This document shows, one piece after another, positions 40,851 through 49,021 of a DNA stretch of 60,060 bases. Source of the stretch: a virus. The DNA is taken from the IMG/VR virus record IMGVR_UViG_3300020201_000020, positions 1 through 60,060 of that record, one strand, 5' to 3'. Positions within the stretch are counted from its first letter, which is position 1, and every line of letters starts with the position of its first letter. The notes under the pieces are model-generated. The model saw nothing but the letters and a program-made list of their open reading frames with translations, searched no databases and was not told the DNA's origin. A program made the position numbers and the translations under genes.

Positions 40851-43368
40851 GTTCTATGTAGAACCTGATGTGATAAAAGCTGACGTTGCTTCAGTCGCCG
40901 TTGTGCATGACGATAAAATTCTAATGATGCAAAGACGGGACAACTCTCGGTGGACATTGCCCGGTGGGCATCTTGATGACGGAGAAGATCCTTCTGAAGG
41001 TGCCAAGCGTGAACTAAAAGAAGAAGCAGGGATCATAGCTAACAAAGTTAGAAGCCTTGGCTCAGAAAAATTAACATCGTTCACTGGTAAGAAGATGACC
41101 ATTCATGCGTTCATCTATGAGCCAAAACAAAAACCAACATTCAATTCTAAAAACGATCCAGACAAAGAAGCTGGTGTTCACAAGTGGGTTAGTATCAAAG
41201 ATTTTCCACAAGACATAAAAGACAATCTTCATTCTCCTAGAAATACAGTCCTTAGAAAAATAGGTATTCTCAAAAGTCTTATGGACTCTGGAATTGACCT
41301 GCTAATGAAGGGTGTGAAGGGAGCGTCAGCAGCGAATCATAAATACATTCGCAAGTATAAGCGTGGGTCTAAGTGGGTCTATGTTTACGTTGAGCCTAAC
41401 GGGAAATCAAGAACGCTCCCAGATGAATGGATCAAAGCTGTTGAAAAGTTAGCAGCAGATGGCAGCGAAGTTGCTATGAAAATGCTTGAAGATGTCGTGG
41501 AATACGCTCCCGGTAAAATAGAAGAACTTAGGAAGCTTCACTCTCTTGGAAGTGAGCTGGCATCGAGACACTTGAAAGAAATGGGAATCGATCCAGCTAT
41601 TGAAGAAGTTGTTGAATCAATGAAGCCAGCCGACTCAGTACGTGCAAACTTAAGCGCAGAAGATAAGACTAAGGTTTTTAGTTCTATGGATTCTGCACTC
41701 AGTACGAATCTTTTTGACCGTTTAAATTCTCACAGAACAGGCCCTATTGGTTTAGCTCTTACTGCGCTTGTAGGTTCAGATTGGAATATTGCTCGTCGTA
41801 AAATAATGGATGCGGTAAACAAGAAGAAAACGACAGAAGAAATGCTTCAAGAGTTTCATAGACAGTTAAACGTGATCGACAGTCTTCCGGCCTCTGCCCG
41901 TCATGAGGTGACCTCGGCTGGAGGCGCAGGTAACTTTACCTACAATAAAGCAATTGAGCTCATGACGACCAAAGGAATTCTTCCTGAAGGGTATGGCACT
42001 GTTCACAAGAGGACTCCTGGATCTCCTGAACACGAAGTTCAAGGTGTCGATGACATTAGAGAAAGAGTCAAACGTGCTAAAGCAGAAAGAGCTAAAGCGG
42101 AAAGAGTTGAAGCAGAAAGAGAACAGAGAGAGCTTGGAGAATATATTCCTAAAGCAGAAGCAGTGCTTTCTTATTACGGAAAAACTGTCAACGATGCTGC
42201 AAAGATCACTATAGCTAAAAACATAAGAAAGTTTTTTGGTGCTAATTTTGACATGGTAAAATTTGATAAATTTTTAAACCCTGACAGTAGAAACTCTACA
42301 GTGATCAAAATAAGTGACGGATTCCTAAGTGGACTAGAAGGGAACTCAGGAAGGGAAAGAGAAATTTCTTTTTCATTTGACATAAAAGATAGCAGAACAG
42401 GTGCTCAAGTAACGGGTGCTTCTAGAAGGATTATAAAGAACTCTGACAATTCTATCCATTTCCATAATGACCACTTCCGCAGACCCGGAAATGATAAGCT
42501 TGAAAAGTATGAAGGCATGTCTAAAGGTATGTATGCCGGTGTTGAAAATTTCATGAAAGAAGTAACAAAAGACTATCCAGAAGCTGCTAAGAATAACTCG
42601 ACAATAGAAATGGGTGCGGCAAATCACGGATTTGGAGATTCATTTAAAGGGTCTCTATTGTGGGCAAAGCATTACTTTGATTTTAAAAACAGCAGTGATC
42701 TTTCAAAGTGGAAGTCTACATTTACAGCGGCAATAGATCAGGCAAAAATAGATATACCATCTATGGCCTCAGACCTTGAGGCTGTGAAGAAGAAAATATC
42801 CTCATTTAAGCATCCATATCAGTTTGTCAATCTAGGTATAAAGGTGAACAGGGTTCAAGCTGGCAAACTGGCGAAATACAGAGGGTCAGCAGTTGTCGCA
42901 GGAGTAACCCATAGCAACGGTCTTGATTTTGATTTTAACAGAATATTTAATGCCAAGGAAGCTGTCCGTAATGGAATAGCTGGTGATGGGAAAATCGACA
43001 TTGGAGAAGTCCTTCTGATAAAGGGTCAGGATAGTTTTTATGGTATAAATTATTTCAACAAAAAGACTCCTCCTCCTAGCGTCTTGAATGATTTTAGAAC
43101 AGCCTATTACAATAGAGAAGGCGGGGCGACTGCAGGTGCAGCTCCCGCTAGTGCAGCTCCCGCCGGACGCTTTACTTCTCCAAGAGTAAAAGAGACTGTA
43201 GAAAGAACTTGGAAACCGAAAGGAAAGTCTATCGTTATGAACGCAGATAGGCTTAGGCAGATAGGCTCTTGGAGCAAAGAAGAGATCCATGAGTTTTACC
43301 AAAAAGCTCCGCTCACAAGAGATGCTAAGGAAAGAGTTAAGCAGATAATGAACAGTATTGGAGGATGA
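40828..43368 (+). CDS. Nudix hydrolase fused to large virion-type protein
   Basis: An 846-residue protein. Residues 20-130 are a Nudix domain with a complete box (G47, E53, then RELKEEAGI at 61-69), able to hydrolyse a nucleoside diphosphate derivative. Next is HKYIRKYKRGSKWVYVYVE (about 172-192), a helical region, a coiled coil of KAERAKAERVEAERE, and a C-terminal region of unknown fold (SIHFHNDHFRRPG, then TIEMGAANHGF, LLWAKHYFDF), which faintly recalls GNAT acetyltransferases. An Ala/Pro linker leads to a short tail. It lies between portal and MuF, where virion-packaged proteins are common, so delivery into the host is possible (inference). Confidence 0.85.
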   Translation: MKSLNKTRFYVEPDVIKADVASVAVVHDDKILMMQRRDNSRWTLPGGHLDDGEDPSEGAKRELKEEAGIIANKVRSLGSEKLTSFTGKKMTIHAFIYEPKQKPTFNSKNDPDKEAGVHKWVSIKDFPQDIKDNLHSPRNTVLRKIGILKSLMDSGIDLLMKGVKGASAANHKYIRKYKRGSKWVYVYVEPNGKSRTLPDEWIKAVEKLAADGSEVAMKMLEDVVEYAPGKIEELRKLHSLGSELASRHLKEMGIDPAIEEVVESMKPADSVRANLSAEDKTKVFSSMDSALSTNLFDRLNSHRTGPIGLALTALVGSDWNIARRKIMDAVNKKKTTEEMLQEFHRQLNVIDSLPASARHEVTSAGGAGNFTYNKAIELMTTKGILPEGYGTVHKRTPGSPEHEVQGVDDIRERVKRAKAERAKAERVEAEREQRELGEYIPKAEAVLSYYGKTVNDAAKITIAKNIRKFFGANFDMVKFDKFLNPDSRNSTVIKISDGFLSGLEGNSGREREISFSFDIKDSRTGAQVTGASRRIIKNSDNSIHFHNDHFRRPGNDKLEKYEGMSKGMYAGVENFMKEVTKDYPEAAKNNSTIEMGAANHGFGDSFKGSLLWAKHYFDFKNSSDLSKWKSTFTAAIDQAKIDIPSMASDLEAVKKKISSFKHPYQFVNLGIKVNRVQAGKLAKYRGSAVVAGVTHSNGLDFDFNRIFNAKEAVRNGIAGDGKIDIGEVLLIKGQDSFYGINYFNKKTPPPSVLNDFRTAYYNREGGATAGAAPASAAPAGRFTSPRVKETVERTWKPKGKSIVMNADRLRQIGSWSKEEIHEFYQKAPLTRDAKERVKQIMNSIGG
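40850..40865. promoter_or_regulatory. 16-base inverted repeat, copy in coding DNA
   Basis: GGTTCTATGTAGAACC, two 7-base inverted arms around two bases. The same sequence in reverse complement stands in the gap at 58739-58754. Here it falls in codons 8-13 of the Nudix-fusion gene. Confidence 0.4.
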
Positions 43369-43369
43369 T

Positions 43370-43570
43370 GTGGACATAGAAGAGTATATGATGGTCGATT
43401 CTATTGAGGGAGACTTTGAGCACCTCGTAGAGGCTGAATATGAAAAAGAAATGTTCCACAGGCTAGTCGAAGATTTGCTTGGTTCTGACTATTACCAGCT
43501 TGGAATGCAAATTTGCGAAGACAATCCAGCGTTGAAAGTTAAATTTGAATCATATTTTAGAGGCCCATAA
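43370..43570 (+). CDS. Small acidic protein
   Basis: A 66-residue acidic protein from GTG 43370, with GGAGG 5 bases upstream. No known motif. It stands 2 bases before the MuF-like gene. Confidence 0.6.
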   Translation: MDIEEYMMVDSIEGDFEHLVEAEYEKEMFHRLVEDLLGSDYYQLGMQICEDNPALKVKFESYFRGP

Positions 43571-43572
43571 TA

Positions 43573-44496
43573 GTGCTGACTAAAAAAGAGTTGAAAGAAA
43601 TTGAAGAAGTAATCAAGAACCGCTTTATAGCTTTTCGATATGAGCATCTAGCAGATCGAAGCTTGACCCCTGCAGATCTTGAACAGCTTAAACGAGCAGG
43701 AATCCTACGGGAGTCTGTTCGTAATTTCTCAGGCGATGCATTCGCTCTCGGCAAGATAGTCGGTGCCGTTGGTGAAAAAGAATCACTCTCGATGGGCTTT
43801 GATGAGCTCCAAAAGATGGTTCTAAAAATGCCACGAACCACAGTTGAAAAGAAAGCTATAGAATTCGCTAACGACCATGCTGGGGAATACATCCAAGGCA
43901 TAGGCGACCTGATAATTAAAGATGTCAGGACAGGCTCTGTTAGAGCGACAGGGGAAGCCTTACGTTCCGTTCAGGATGGAGTGAAGAACGCCATCAAGGA
44001 TCGTAAAACTATTTCAGAACTTAGAACAGATTTGTTTCACCGCATTGATGACCGTTTCAAGGACTGGCAAAGAGTCGCTCACACAGAGATGGCCAGCTCA
44101 ATTCAAAACGGGATATACAACGACATAAGAGAAAATTCAAAACACGGATCAGACCAGTTGGTATTTAAAAGACCTTCTCCTGATGCGTGTAGTCACTGTA
44201 AAAGAATGTATCTTGAATCTGACGGGATCACTCCTCTCATATTTAAGATGAGCGAACTTTCAGCTTCCAACATTGGAAAAAAAGCAGCTGATTGGGAGCC
44301 AACTATAGGGCCTGTTCACCCGTGGTGCCAGTGTCAGCTTCAAATGGTTCCAGATGGTTTCGAGTTCAAGACGAGCAAAGATGGTAATGCAGAGCTTGTC
44401 TATACGGGCAGATCGGCTACAATTTCATTAAAGAAGAGTTTTAACAATGACATGCTTTCCGATGAAGAGTCTGAATGCGTATGTAAGTATGAATGA
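43573..44496 (+). CDS. MuF-like minor head protein
   Basis: A 307-residue head morphogenesis protein of the Mu gpF/SPP1 gp7 type. The diagnostic block is RVAHTEMASSIQNGIYNDI, followed by CSHCKRMYLESDG and PVHPWCQCQL, with Cys and His residues likely binding metal. Such proteins attach to the portal and enter the virion in low copy. Start GTG 43573 follows AGAGG at a long spacing. Confidence 0.88.
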   Translation: MLTKKELKEIEEVIKNRFIAFRYEHLADRSLTPADLEQLKRAGILRESVRNFSGDAFALGKIVGAVGEKESLSMGFDELQKMVLKMPRTTVEKKAIEFANDHAGEYIQGIGDLIIKDVRTGSVRATGEALRSVQDGVKNAIKDRKTISELRTDLFHRIDDRFKDWQRVAHTEMASSIQNGIYNDIRENSKHGSDQLVFKRPSPDACSHCKRMYLESDGITPLIFKMSELSASNIGKKAADWEPTIGPVHPWCQCQLQMVPDGFEFKTSKDGNAELVYTGRSATISLKKSFNNDMLSDEESECVCKYE

Positions 44497-44509
44497 AAAA
44501 AGGCAGAGT

Positions 44510-46807
44510 ATGGAAAAGTTTGTAATTAGTAATGATCTGATTAAATCCTCTAGATATCATAAATACATTAAGCGAACGGGCAGCCCCGGTCACTACAAAT
44601 ATTGGTACAAAGACGCATCAGGCAGACTGGTTTCTCACGAAGACGATGCCCATGATGGCGCAAAACACGAGCACGTAAAAAGACTCTTTGTTGGAAAGAA
44701 GGCTGGTCATCATTCTATGACGAATGCTGAAATATCAGCACTAACCGGTGTCAACGCTAAGAAGGTCAGAGACATTGGAACAGCGGTCAGACCAGGGCCA
44801 ACACCTGCATCTCAAACTTATCACGAACATGAATTGCATGAAGCAAAACATAGCGATGTGGGGTCTGATGAATACACTCGAAAAATTGAAAGTATTAAGA
44901 ACGAAATTGAATCAAGAGGAACAGCAGGCTCAAGACCCGCAGCAGCAAGAGCGAGTAGATCAAGAGCAACACCGGCAGCAGCTCCAGCTCGACCAGCTAC
45001 AACAACTCCTTCAAGAGCGAGTGCTCCAGCAGCCGCCGCAACTCCAGCAGCACCCACGGAGACTCCTGCCGCCAAAAAAGAAAGAGAAAAAAAAGAAGCA
45101 ATAGAAGCAGGATTAGCAAGACTAAAAGCAGTGTATGGCACTGATCTAGTGGCCATGTATGGGAAACCAGCAGCCGCTCCAGCCGCTCCAGCCGCTCCAG
45201 CCGCTCCAGCTCCCGCTGGGCTTGGACCAAATATGGCATCACTGTTCGGGACAGACGCTGGCGAAGCTACTAGCTCAAGTCGAAATATTGCCAAAGTTCA
45301 ACAAATTGAGCAAGCAAGGGCTGCATTGACGAATTTGTCTTTAAGAGACGAAGCAAGAAAAGACGCTGTTGAAGAACATTCTGATGGATCTATTTCTAGG
45401 TCGTACAGGGTCTATCATTATTTCACTGCTAGAGATGGCGAGGAAGACGATGATCAGCCAAACTTCACAGGAGGGGTAGAAGCCCTTGCAGAAGTTAAAA
45501 GCAAACTTCCCGCTTCAATATTAGAAAAATTCAATGTTACGGTAGAAGACAATAGCGAAAAGTCTTGGATGGATGTTGTATTACGGCCTAAAGCACCGAC
45601 TGCTGCAAGACCGGCAGCTCCCACTGCCACAGCCGCACAAACCCAAGCCCGTGAAGCAACCGCTGCCGCTAGGGCAGAACTAGCTTCTCCTGAAACGGCG
45701 GAACTACATGTTGGCGATCCAGAGCTTGCAAGGCTTGATGCATCCATTAATAAGATGGTTGAAGATCAGACTGCTGGGAAAAATCCATACGTTATAAGAG
45801 CGAAAGAGTTCTATGAAAAAGTGAAGAATGACATAACAAATACTCAGGTCTCTCCAGAAAGAAGCACTACTGTTAAAAACTTTCTTGCTGCGATTGCTCA
45901 GGCAGGTCATGGTGCCAATGAAGCCTCGGTGAAAGCTGCCTATGTAGGAATAAGAACAAGTACAGGTAAAGGATCAGCATGGGCACAGGCTCAAAAAGAT
46001 GTTTTTGATACTGTCTTCCATACGGCCAAAGAGCTGATAGGCAACGAGCCAGTGAATGTGGACATGGAACGTATGAAGCGTGGATTTGGTAGAATGCAGT
46101 TTGAAAGACTGAAGCCCTTCTTGAAACCGGAGTTTGCTGCTGGACTAACAAATGGTGCTCCACCTCCATATCCAACATACAACGATCTTCAAGACTGGCC
46201 TTCTGATGAAGCGGGTCGTCCTGCTTGGTCAAAAGAACCAAGAAAGATAAATAAGAAAGTCCCTAAAGAGTTCTTTGATTCAATGCCGAAAGACGCAGAC
46301 GGGAAGGTGTCAATGCCTCCTAAAGACTTTCCTCTTCATTTAACTCCTGTCTGGAATTATTATGCCAAAGATATGGCCACTCCATACGGGGAAAGACTAG
46401 ACGCTAACGATATGGGTTCTGATCAAAAGTTTAGAATGCCTAGTGCAGGAGACCTAAGAAGCAAGCTTAGAAACACTGTTAGAAAATTTATCCAAGTCAG
46501 GGGTGAAAACAGCTTTGCTGACATACCTGCATCCGAAGCTCAAAGGAAGGGAGTCAGGCTAGAAGACCTATACAAGTCTGACGACAGCTTTAAGAGAGTT
46601 ATGGCCACTAAGGTTATTCCTATGGGAGATCTTGTTAGGTTTATAAAAGAGCAGTCACAGACCAAGAAGTCCTTCTCCCTATGCGTGGATGAGAATCTCG
46701 GTGCCGCAACCTTTAAAAAGGCTTTCACTATTGAAGACGATATGAAAAAATCTGATCTAATTAGTAAGATTAAAAAATTAAAAAAATCGATTGGGAATAA
46801 AGCATGA
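44510..46807 (+). CDS. Large Ala/Pro-linker virion-type protein
   Basis: A 765-residue protein. It starts with a module HKYIKRTGSPGHYKYWYKD related in pattern to one in the Nudix-fusion protein. Then come Ala/Pro/Arg-rich linkers (including AAPAAPAAPAAP), helical segments and a C-terminal region (FIQVRGENSFADIPASEAQR). No enzyme motif is certain. It sits directly after MuF, so it may be an internal or injected head protein. AAGG precedes ATG 44510; ATG 44489 is possible. Confidence 0.7.
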   Translation: MEKFVISNDLIKSSRYHKYIKRTGSPGHYKYWYKDASGRLVSHEDDAHDGAKHEHVKRLFVGKKAGHHSMTNAEISALTGVNAKKVRDIGTAVRPGPTPASQTYHEHELHEAKHSDVGSDEYTRKIESIKNEIESRGTAGSRPAAARASRSRATPAAAPARPATTTPSRASAPAAAATPAAPTETPAAKKEREKKEAIEAGLARLKAVYGTDLVAMYGKPAAAPAAPAAPAAPAPAGLGPNMASLFGTDAGEATSSSRNIAKVQQIEQARAALTNLSLRDEARKDAVEEHSDGSISRSYRVYHYFTARDGEEDDDQPNFTGGVEALAEVKSKLPASILEKFNVTVEDNSEKSWMDVVLRPKAPTAARPAAPTATAAQTQAREATAAARAELASPETAELHVGDPELARLDASINKMVEDQTAGKNPYVIRAKEFYEKVKNDITNTQVSPERSTTVKNFLAAIAQAGHGANEASVKAAYVGIRTSTGKGSAWAQAQKDVFDTVFHTAKELIGNEPVNVDMERMKRGFGRMQFERLKPFLKPEFAAGLTNGAPPPYPTYNDLQDWPSDEAGRPAWSKEPRKINKKVPKEFFDSMPKDADGKVSMPPKDFPLHLTPVWNYYAKDMATPYGERLDANDMGSDQKFRMPSAGDLRSKLRNTVRKFIQVRGENSFADIPASEAQRKGVRLEDLYKSDDSFKRVMATKVIPMGDLVRFIKEQSQTKKSFSLCVDENLGAATFKKAFTIEDDMKKSDLISKIKKLKKSIGNKA
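45173..45208 (+). repeat. 9-base tandem repeat (4 copies)
   Basis: Four perfect copies of GCCGCTCCA encoding Ala-Ala-Pro units of a flexible linker in the 44510 protein. Perfect copies suggest recent slippage expansion. Confidence 0.9.
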
Positions 46808-47022
46808 TTGAAAAATCTCACAACCTCGACTGTCCTAAGTGTGGCTCGAGCGTGATCAAGTCCTATGCCGACGAAGCCAAGCTCAGAATGAAGGTAATCA
46901 TTTGGAACAGAGATGGTATGTATGCGGTCTGCAAGAGCTGTGATCATGAGATTAAGATCGAAATGGATCTCCTAAAGTCCATGCAGACCAAGTTTTCTTA
47001 CGAGGTGGATAAAAATTCCTAG
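46804..47022 (+). CDS. Small zinc-ribbon protein
   Basis: A 72-residue protein with CPKC at about residues 10-13 and CKSC at about 45-48, a zinc ribbon. ATGA overlap with the previous gene. It is the last gene before a terminator. Confidence 0.7.
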   Translation: MIEKSHNLDCPKCGSSVIKSYADEAKLRMKVIIWNRDGMYAVCKSCDHEIKIEMDLLKSMQTKFSYEVDKNS

Positions 47023-47042
47023 CACTTTTTTGTTGCATCGCT

Positions 47043-47065
47043 AGTATTACGATGTAATACTTTTT
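47043..47065 (+). terminator. Rho-independent terminator
   Basis: AGTATTAC and GTAATACT pair perfectly (8 bp) around GAT, followed by TTTTT. It ends the portal-MuF gene group, 21 bases after the last stop. Confidence 0.75.
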
Positions 47066-47091
47066 AAATATCAGCATTTTTAGACTCAAGT

Positions 47092-47120
47092 TTGACGGAG
47101 TAGCTGAACGAAAATTAACT
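47092..47120 (+). promoter_or_regulatory. Possible promoter for the capsid operon
   Basis: TTGACG lies 17 bases before TTAACT, a sigma-70-like pair with a poor -10, between a terminator and the protease gene. The overlapping word TCAAGTTT (47086-47093) matches the -35 of FliA promoters in 7 of 8 positions, but the matching -10 is not at the normal distance. Either factor is possible. Confidence 0.4.
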
Positions 47121-47141
47121 ATTTTTGTTTACTGAGGCTAC

Positions 47142-47969
47142 ATGTCTAAAGATTTTTACATCAACGAATCTTCGTTTAAGGTTTGGCTCCCAGATGTGGA
47201 GTTCATCAAATCTTCAGACGCAGACAACGAGAAACATAATTCACGAAAAATTTCAGGCGTTATGACCACTCAACGGAAAGACCGTCAGGGTGAGGTTTTG
47301 GTAGCTAAGGGATTAGACTTCTCAGACTTCCTTTCCCATGGCCACTTCAACGACAACCATTCTCAGGGAACTGCAGACATCGTTGGTTACCCAGAAAAAG
47401 CAGACTTCCATTCAAACTTAAAATCATATAGTCAAAAACTTGACGACGTGCAAGGTTGGACTTGCGAAGGCTACGTTCTGAAAGGAACTAAAAAAGCTGA
47501 CGCTATTTGGGAGCTTGCTCTCGCCCTTCAAAACGTACCAAACAGAAGCCTAGGATTCTCGGTCGAAGGCAAAGTCGAAAGACGTGAGGATAAAACTATC
47601 GCTCGTGCTCGCATCAGAAATGTAGCTATCACGAATTGTCCGGTTAATACGGACTGCGACTGGTCGATCCTAGAGAAGTCTTTCTACGAGCCTGAATACG
47701 CCATGAAGTCCATGATGGCCGGTCATGCTACTGGCATCGACGCTTCCGGTGGTGGAGCAATCCGTGGTGAGTCTCTGGACGCAAAACTTAAAGATCTATC
47801 AGATTCAGATAAGAAGAAAAAAGCAAAATACGAAGCACTAAAGAGAGCATTGGAGTTCGATGATCTCATGAAGGCCGTTGATATTGTTTTAGAACGTAAA
47901 CCAACATGGGATGTAGACGCAGCAACGCTTCTCATCGCACATCTTTTCAAGAAGGGAGGCAAGCTATGA
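47142..47969 (+). CDS. Prohead maturation protease
   Basis: A 275-residue HK97-type prohead serine protease. Likely catalytic elements: HGHFNDNH (H66, H68, H73) and RSLGFSVEG (Ser136 or Ser140), followed by the conserved VAITNCPVNT. It cleaves scaffold and capsid N-terminal parts during head maturation. Position directly before scaffold and capsid agrees. GAGG lies 4 bases before ATG 47142. Confidence 0.9.
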   Translation: MSKDFYINESSFKVWLPDVEFIKSSDADNEKHNSRKISGVMTTQRKDRQGEVLVAKGLDFSDFLSHGHFNDNHSQGTADIVGYPEKADFHSNLKSYSQKLDDVQGWTCEGYVLKGTKKADAIWELALALQNVPNRSLGFSVEGKVERREDKTIARARIRNVAITNCPVNTDCDWSILEKSFYEPEYAMKSMMAGHATGIDASGGGAIRGESLDAKLKDLSDSDKKKKAKYEALKRALEFDDLMKAVDIVLERKPTWDVDAATLLIAHLFKKGGKL

Positions 47970-48199
47970 GTACACCAGAGCTAGGAAGACTTCCAGCAGC
48001 CGAGGCTAAAGAGCCTTTGCTATTGGACGAACCATCTAAGGTATCACAAGCAGTGCTGACGAAGTTAGACGAGGTCATCGACCGATTGAATGCTATCGCT
48101 GTTGCGATTGAAGTTTCAACCGACGGTGCTACTCTTCAGACTCAGTTAGATACTGCGGCGATTAAAGCAGAAATTAGTAAACTAAAATTCTTCATATAA
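47966..48199 (+). CDS. Small hypothetical protein
   Basis: A 77-residue protein with a C-terminal helix (LTKLDEVIDRLNAIAVAIEV) that could form a trimeric coiled coil. AAGGGAGG precedes ATG 47966 (ATGA overlap). Perhaps a head accessory protein. Confidence 0.65.
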   Translation: MSTPELGRLPAAEAKEPLLLDEPSKVSQAVLTKLDEVIDRLNAIAVAIEVSTDGATLQTQLDTAAIKAEISKLKFFI

Positions 48200-48209
48200 G
48201 GAGGAAGCC

Positions 48210-49007
48210 ATGAGCAAAAAAGTAACAGAAGATGCTGTCCTCAAAGCACTCGCATCTTTGGATGCAGAACTAGGGGAAGACGTAGTCAAGGCATCAGACG
48301 ATGATCTTGATCAGCCAGAAGGTGCCGATCTCGGTAATCCCGCTAAAGACAAAATGTCAGCTGCTGCTAAGTCGAAAGACAGCAAGGAAGATGACAAACC
48401 TGCCTTTATGAAAGGTGACGAAGACGGCGAAGAGGAAGACGAAGACGAAAAACCAAACCCGTTTGAGAAAGGAAAGAAGATGAAAAAATCTTTCACGGAA
48501 GATATGCCGGAAGAAATTGAAACTAAGATCGACGTGTCTGAGTTTCTTAAATCATTGGTGAAGCATACAGGCGAAACAATTGACTCTTTAACAGAGTACG
48601 TTGTTAAGAGTGACAAGCATCATTCTGGCCGTTATGGGGAACTTGTTGGACAAGTTGAAGAGATCCAAAAATCTCAAGCTAAGATTGGTCTTGTTCTGAA
48701 AGCAATCTGCGAACAGATCGGCGTGGTAAAGTCAGCTCCTGCTCGTTCTACAAAGAGCGAAACAGTAGCTAAGTCTGCCCCAGTCGCTGAACGTAAGTTC
48801 AATTCAGGGTTAGAAAGCGAAGCTGCAGAAGAGAAAATGTTTAAGTCACTATCAGAAGACCCACGTATTGCTAAGTCACAAATGAGCGAAACTCTTTGCG
48901 ACCTAGTTAAATCAGGTCACGCTACCGATATGGACGTAATCACTTTCGAGTCTAACGGTTTCATCCGTCCAGAGCTTGTTGGTAAACTAAAAGAAAAACT
49001 TAACTAA
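48210..49007 (+). CDS. Scaffold-like protein
   Basis: A 265-residue, highly charged protein: an acidic middle (DEDGEEEDEDEKPN), helical coiled coil around 100-170, and Lys/Ser-rich linkers. Location between prohead protease and major capsid gene is the usual one for scaffold. AAGGAGGAAGCC precedes ATG 48210. Assigned by position and composition only. Confidence 0.65.
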   Translation: MSKKVTEDAVLKALASLDAELGEDVVKASDDDLDQPEGADLGNPAKDKMSAAAKSKDSKEDDKPAFMKGDEDGEEEDEDEKPNPFEKGKKMKKSFTEDMPEEIETKIDVSEFLKSLVKHTGETIDSLTEYVVKSDKHHSGRYGELVGQVEEIQKSQAKIGLVLKAICEQIGVVKSAPARSTKSETVAKSAPVAERKFNSGLESEAAEEKMFKSLSEDPRIAKSQMSETLCDLVKSGHATDMDVITFESNGFIRPELVGKLKEKLN

Positions 49008-49021
49008 TAAAGGAGTCCTAA

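Noticed and set aside
44748-45104. Gln-rich alternative frame in the 44510 gene
   Set aside because: It results from reading GCA/CAG-type codons of the Ala/Pro linker in another frame.
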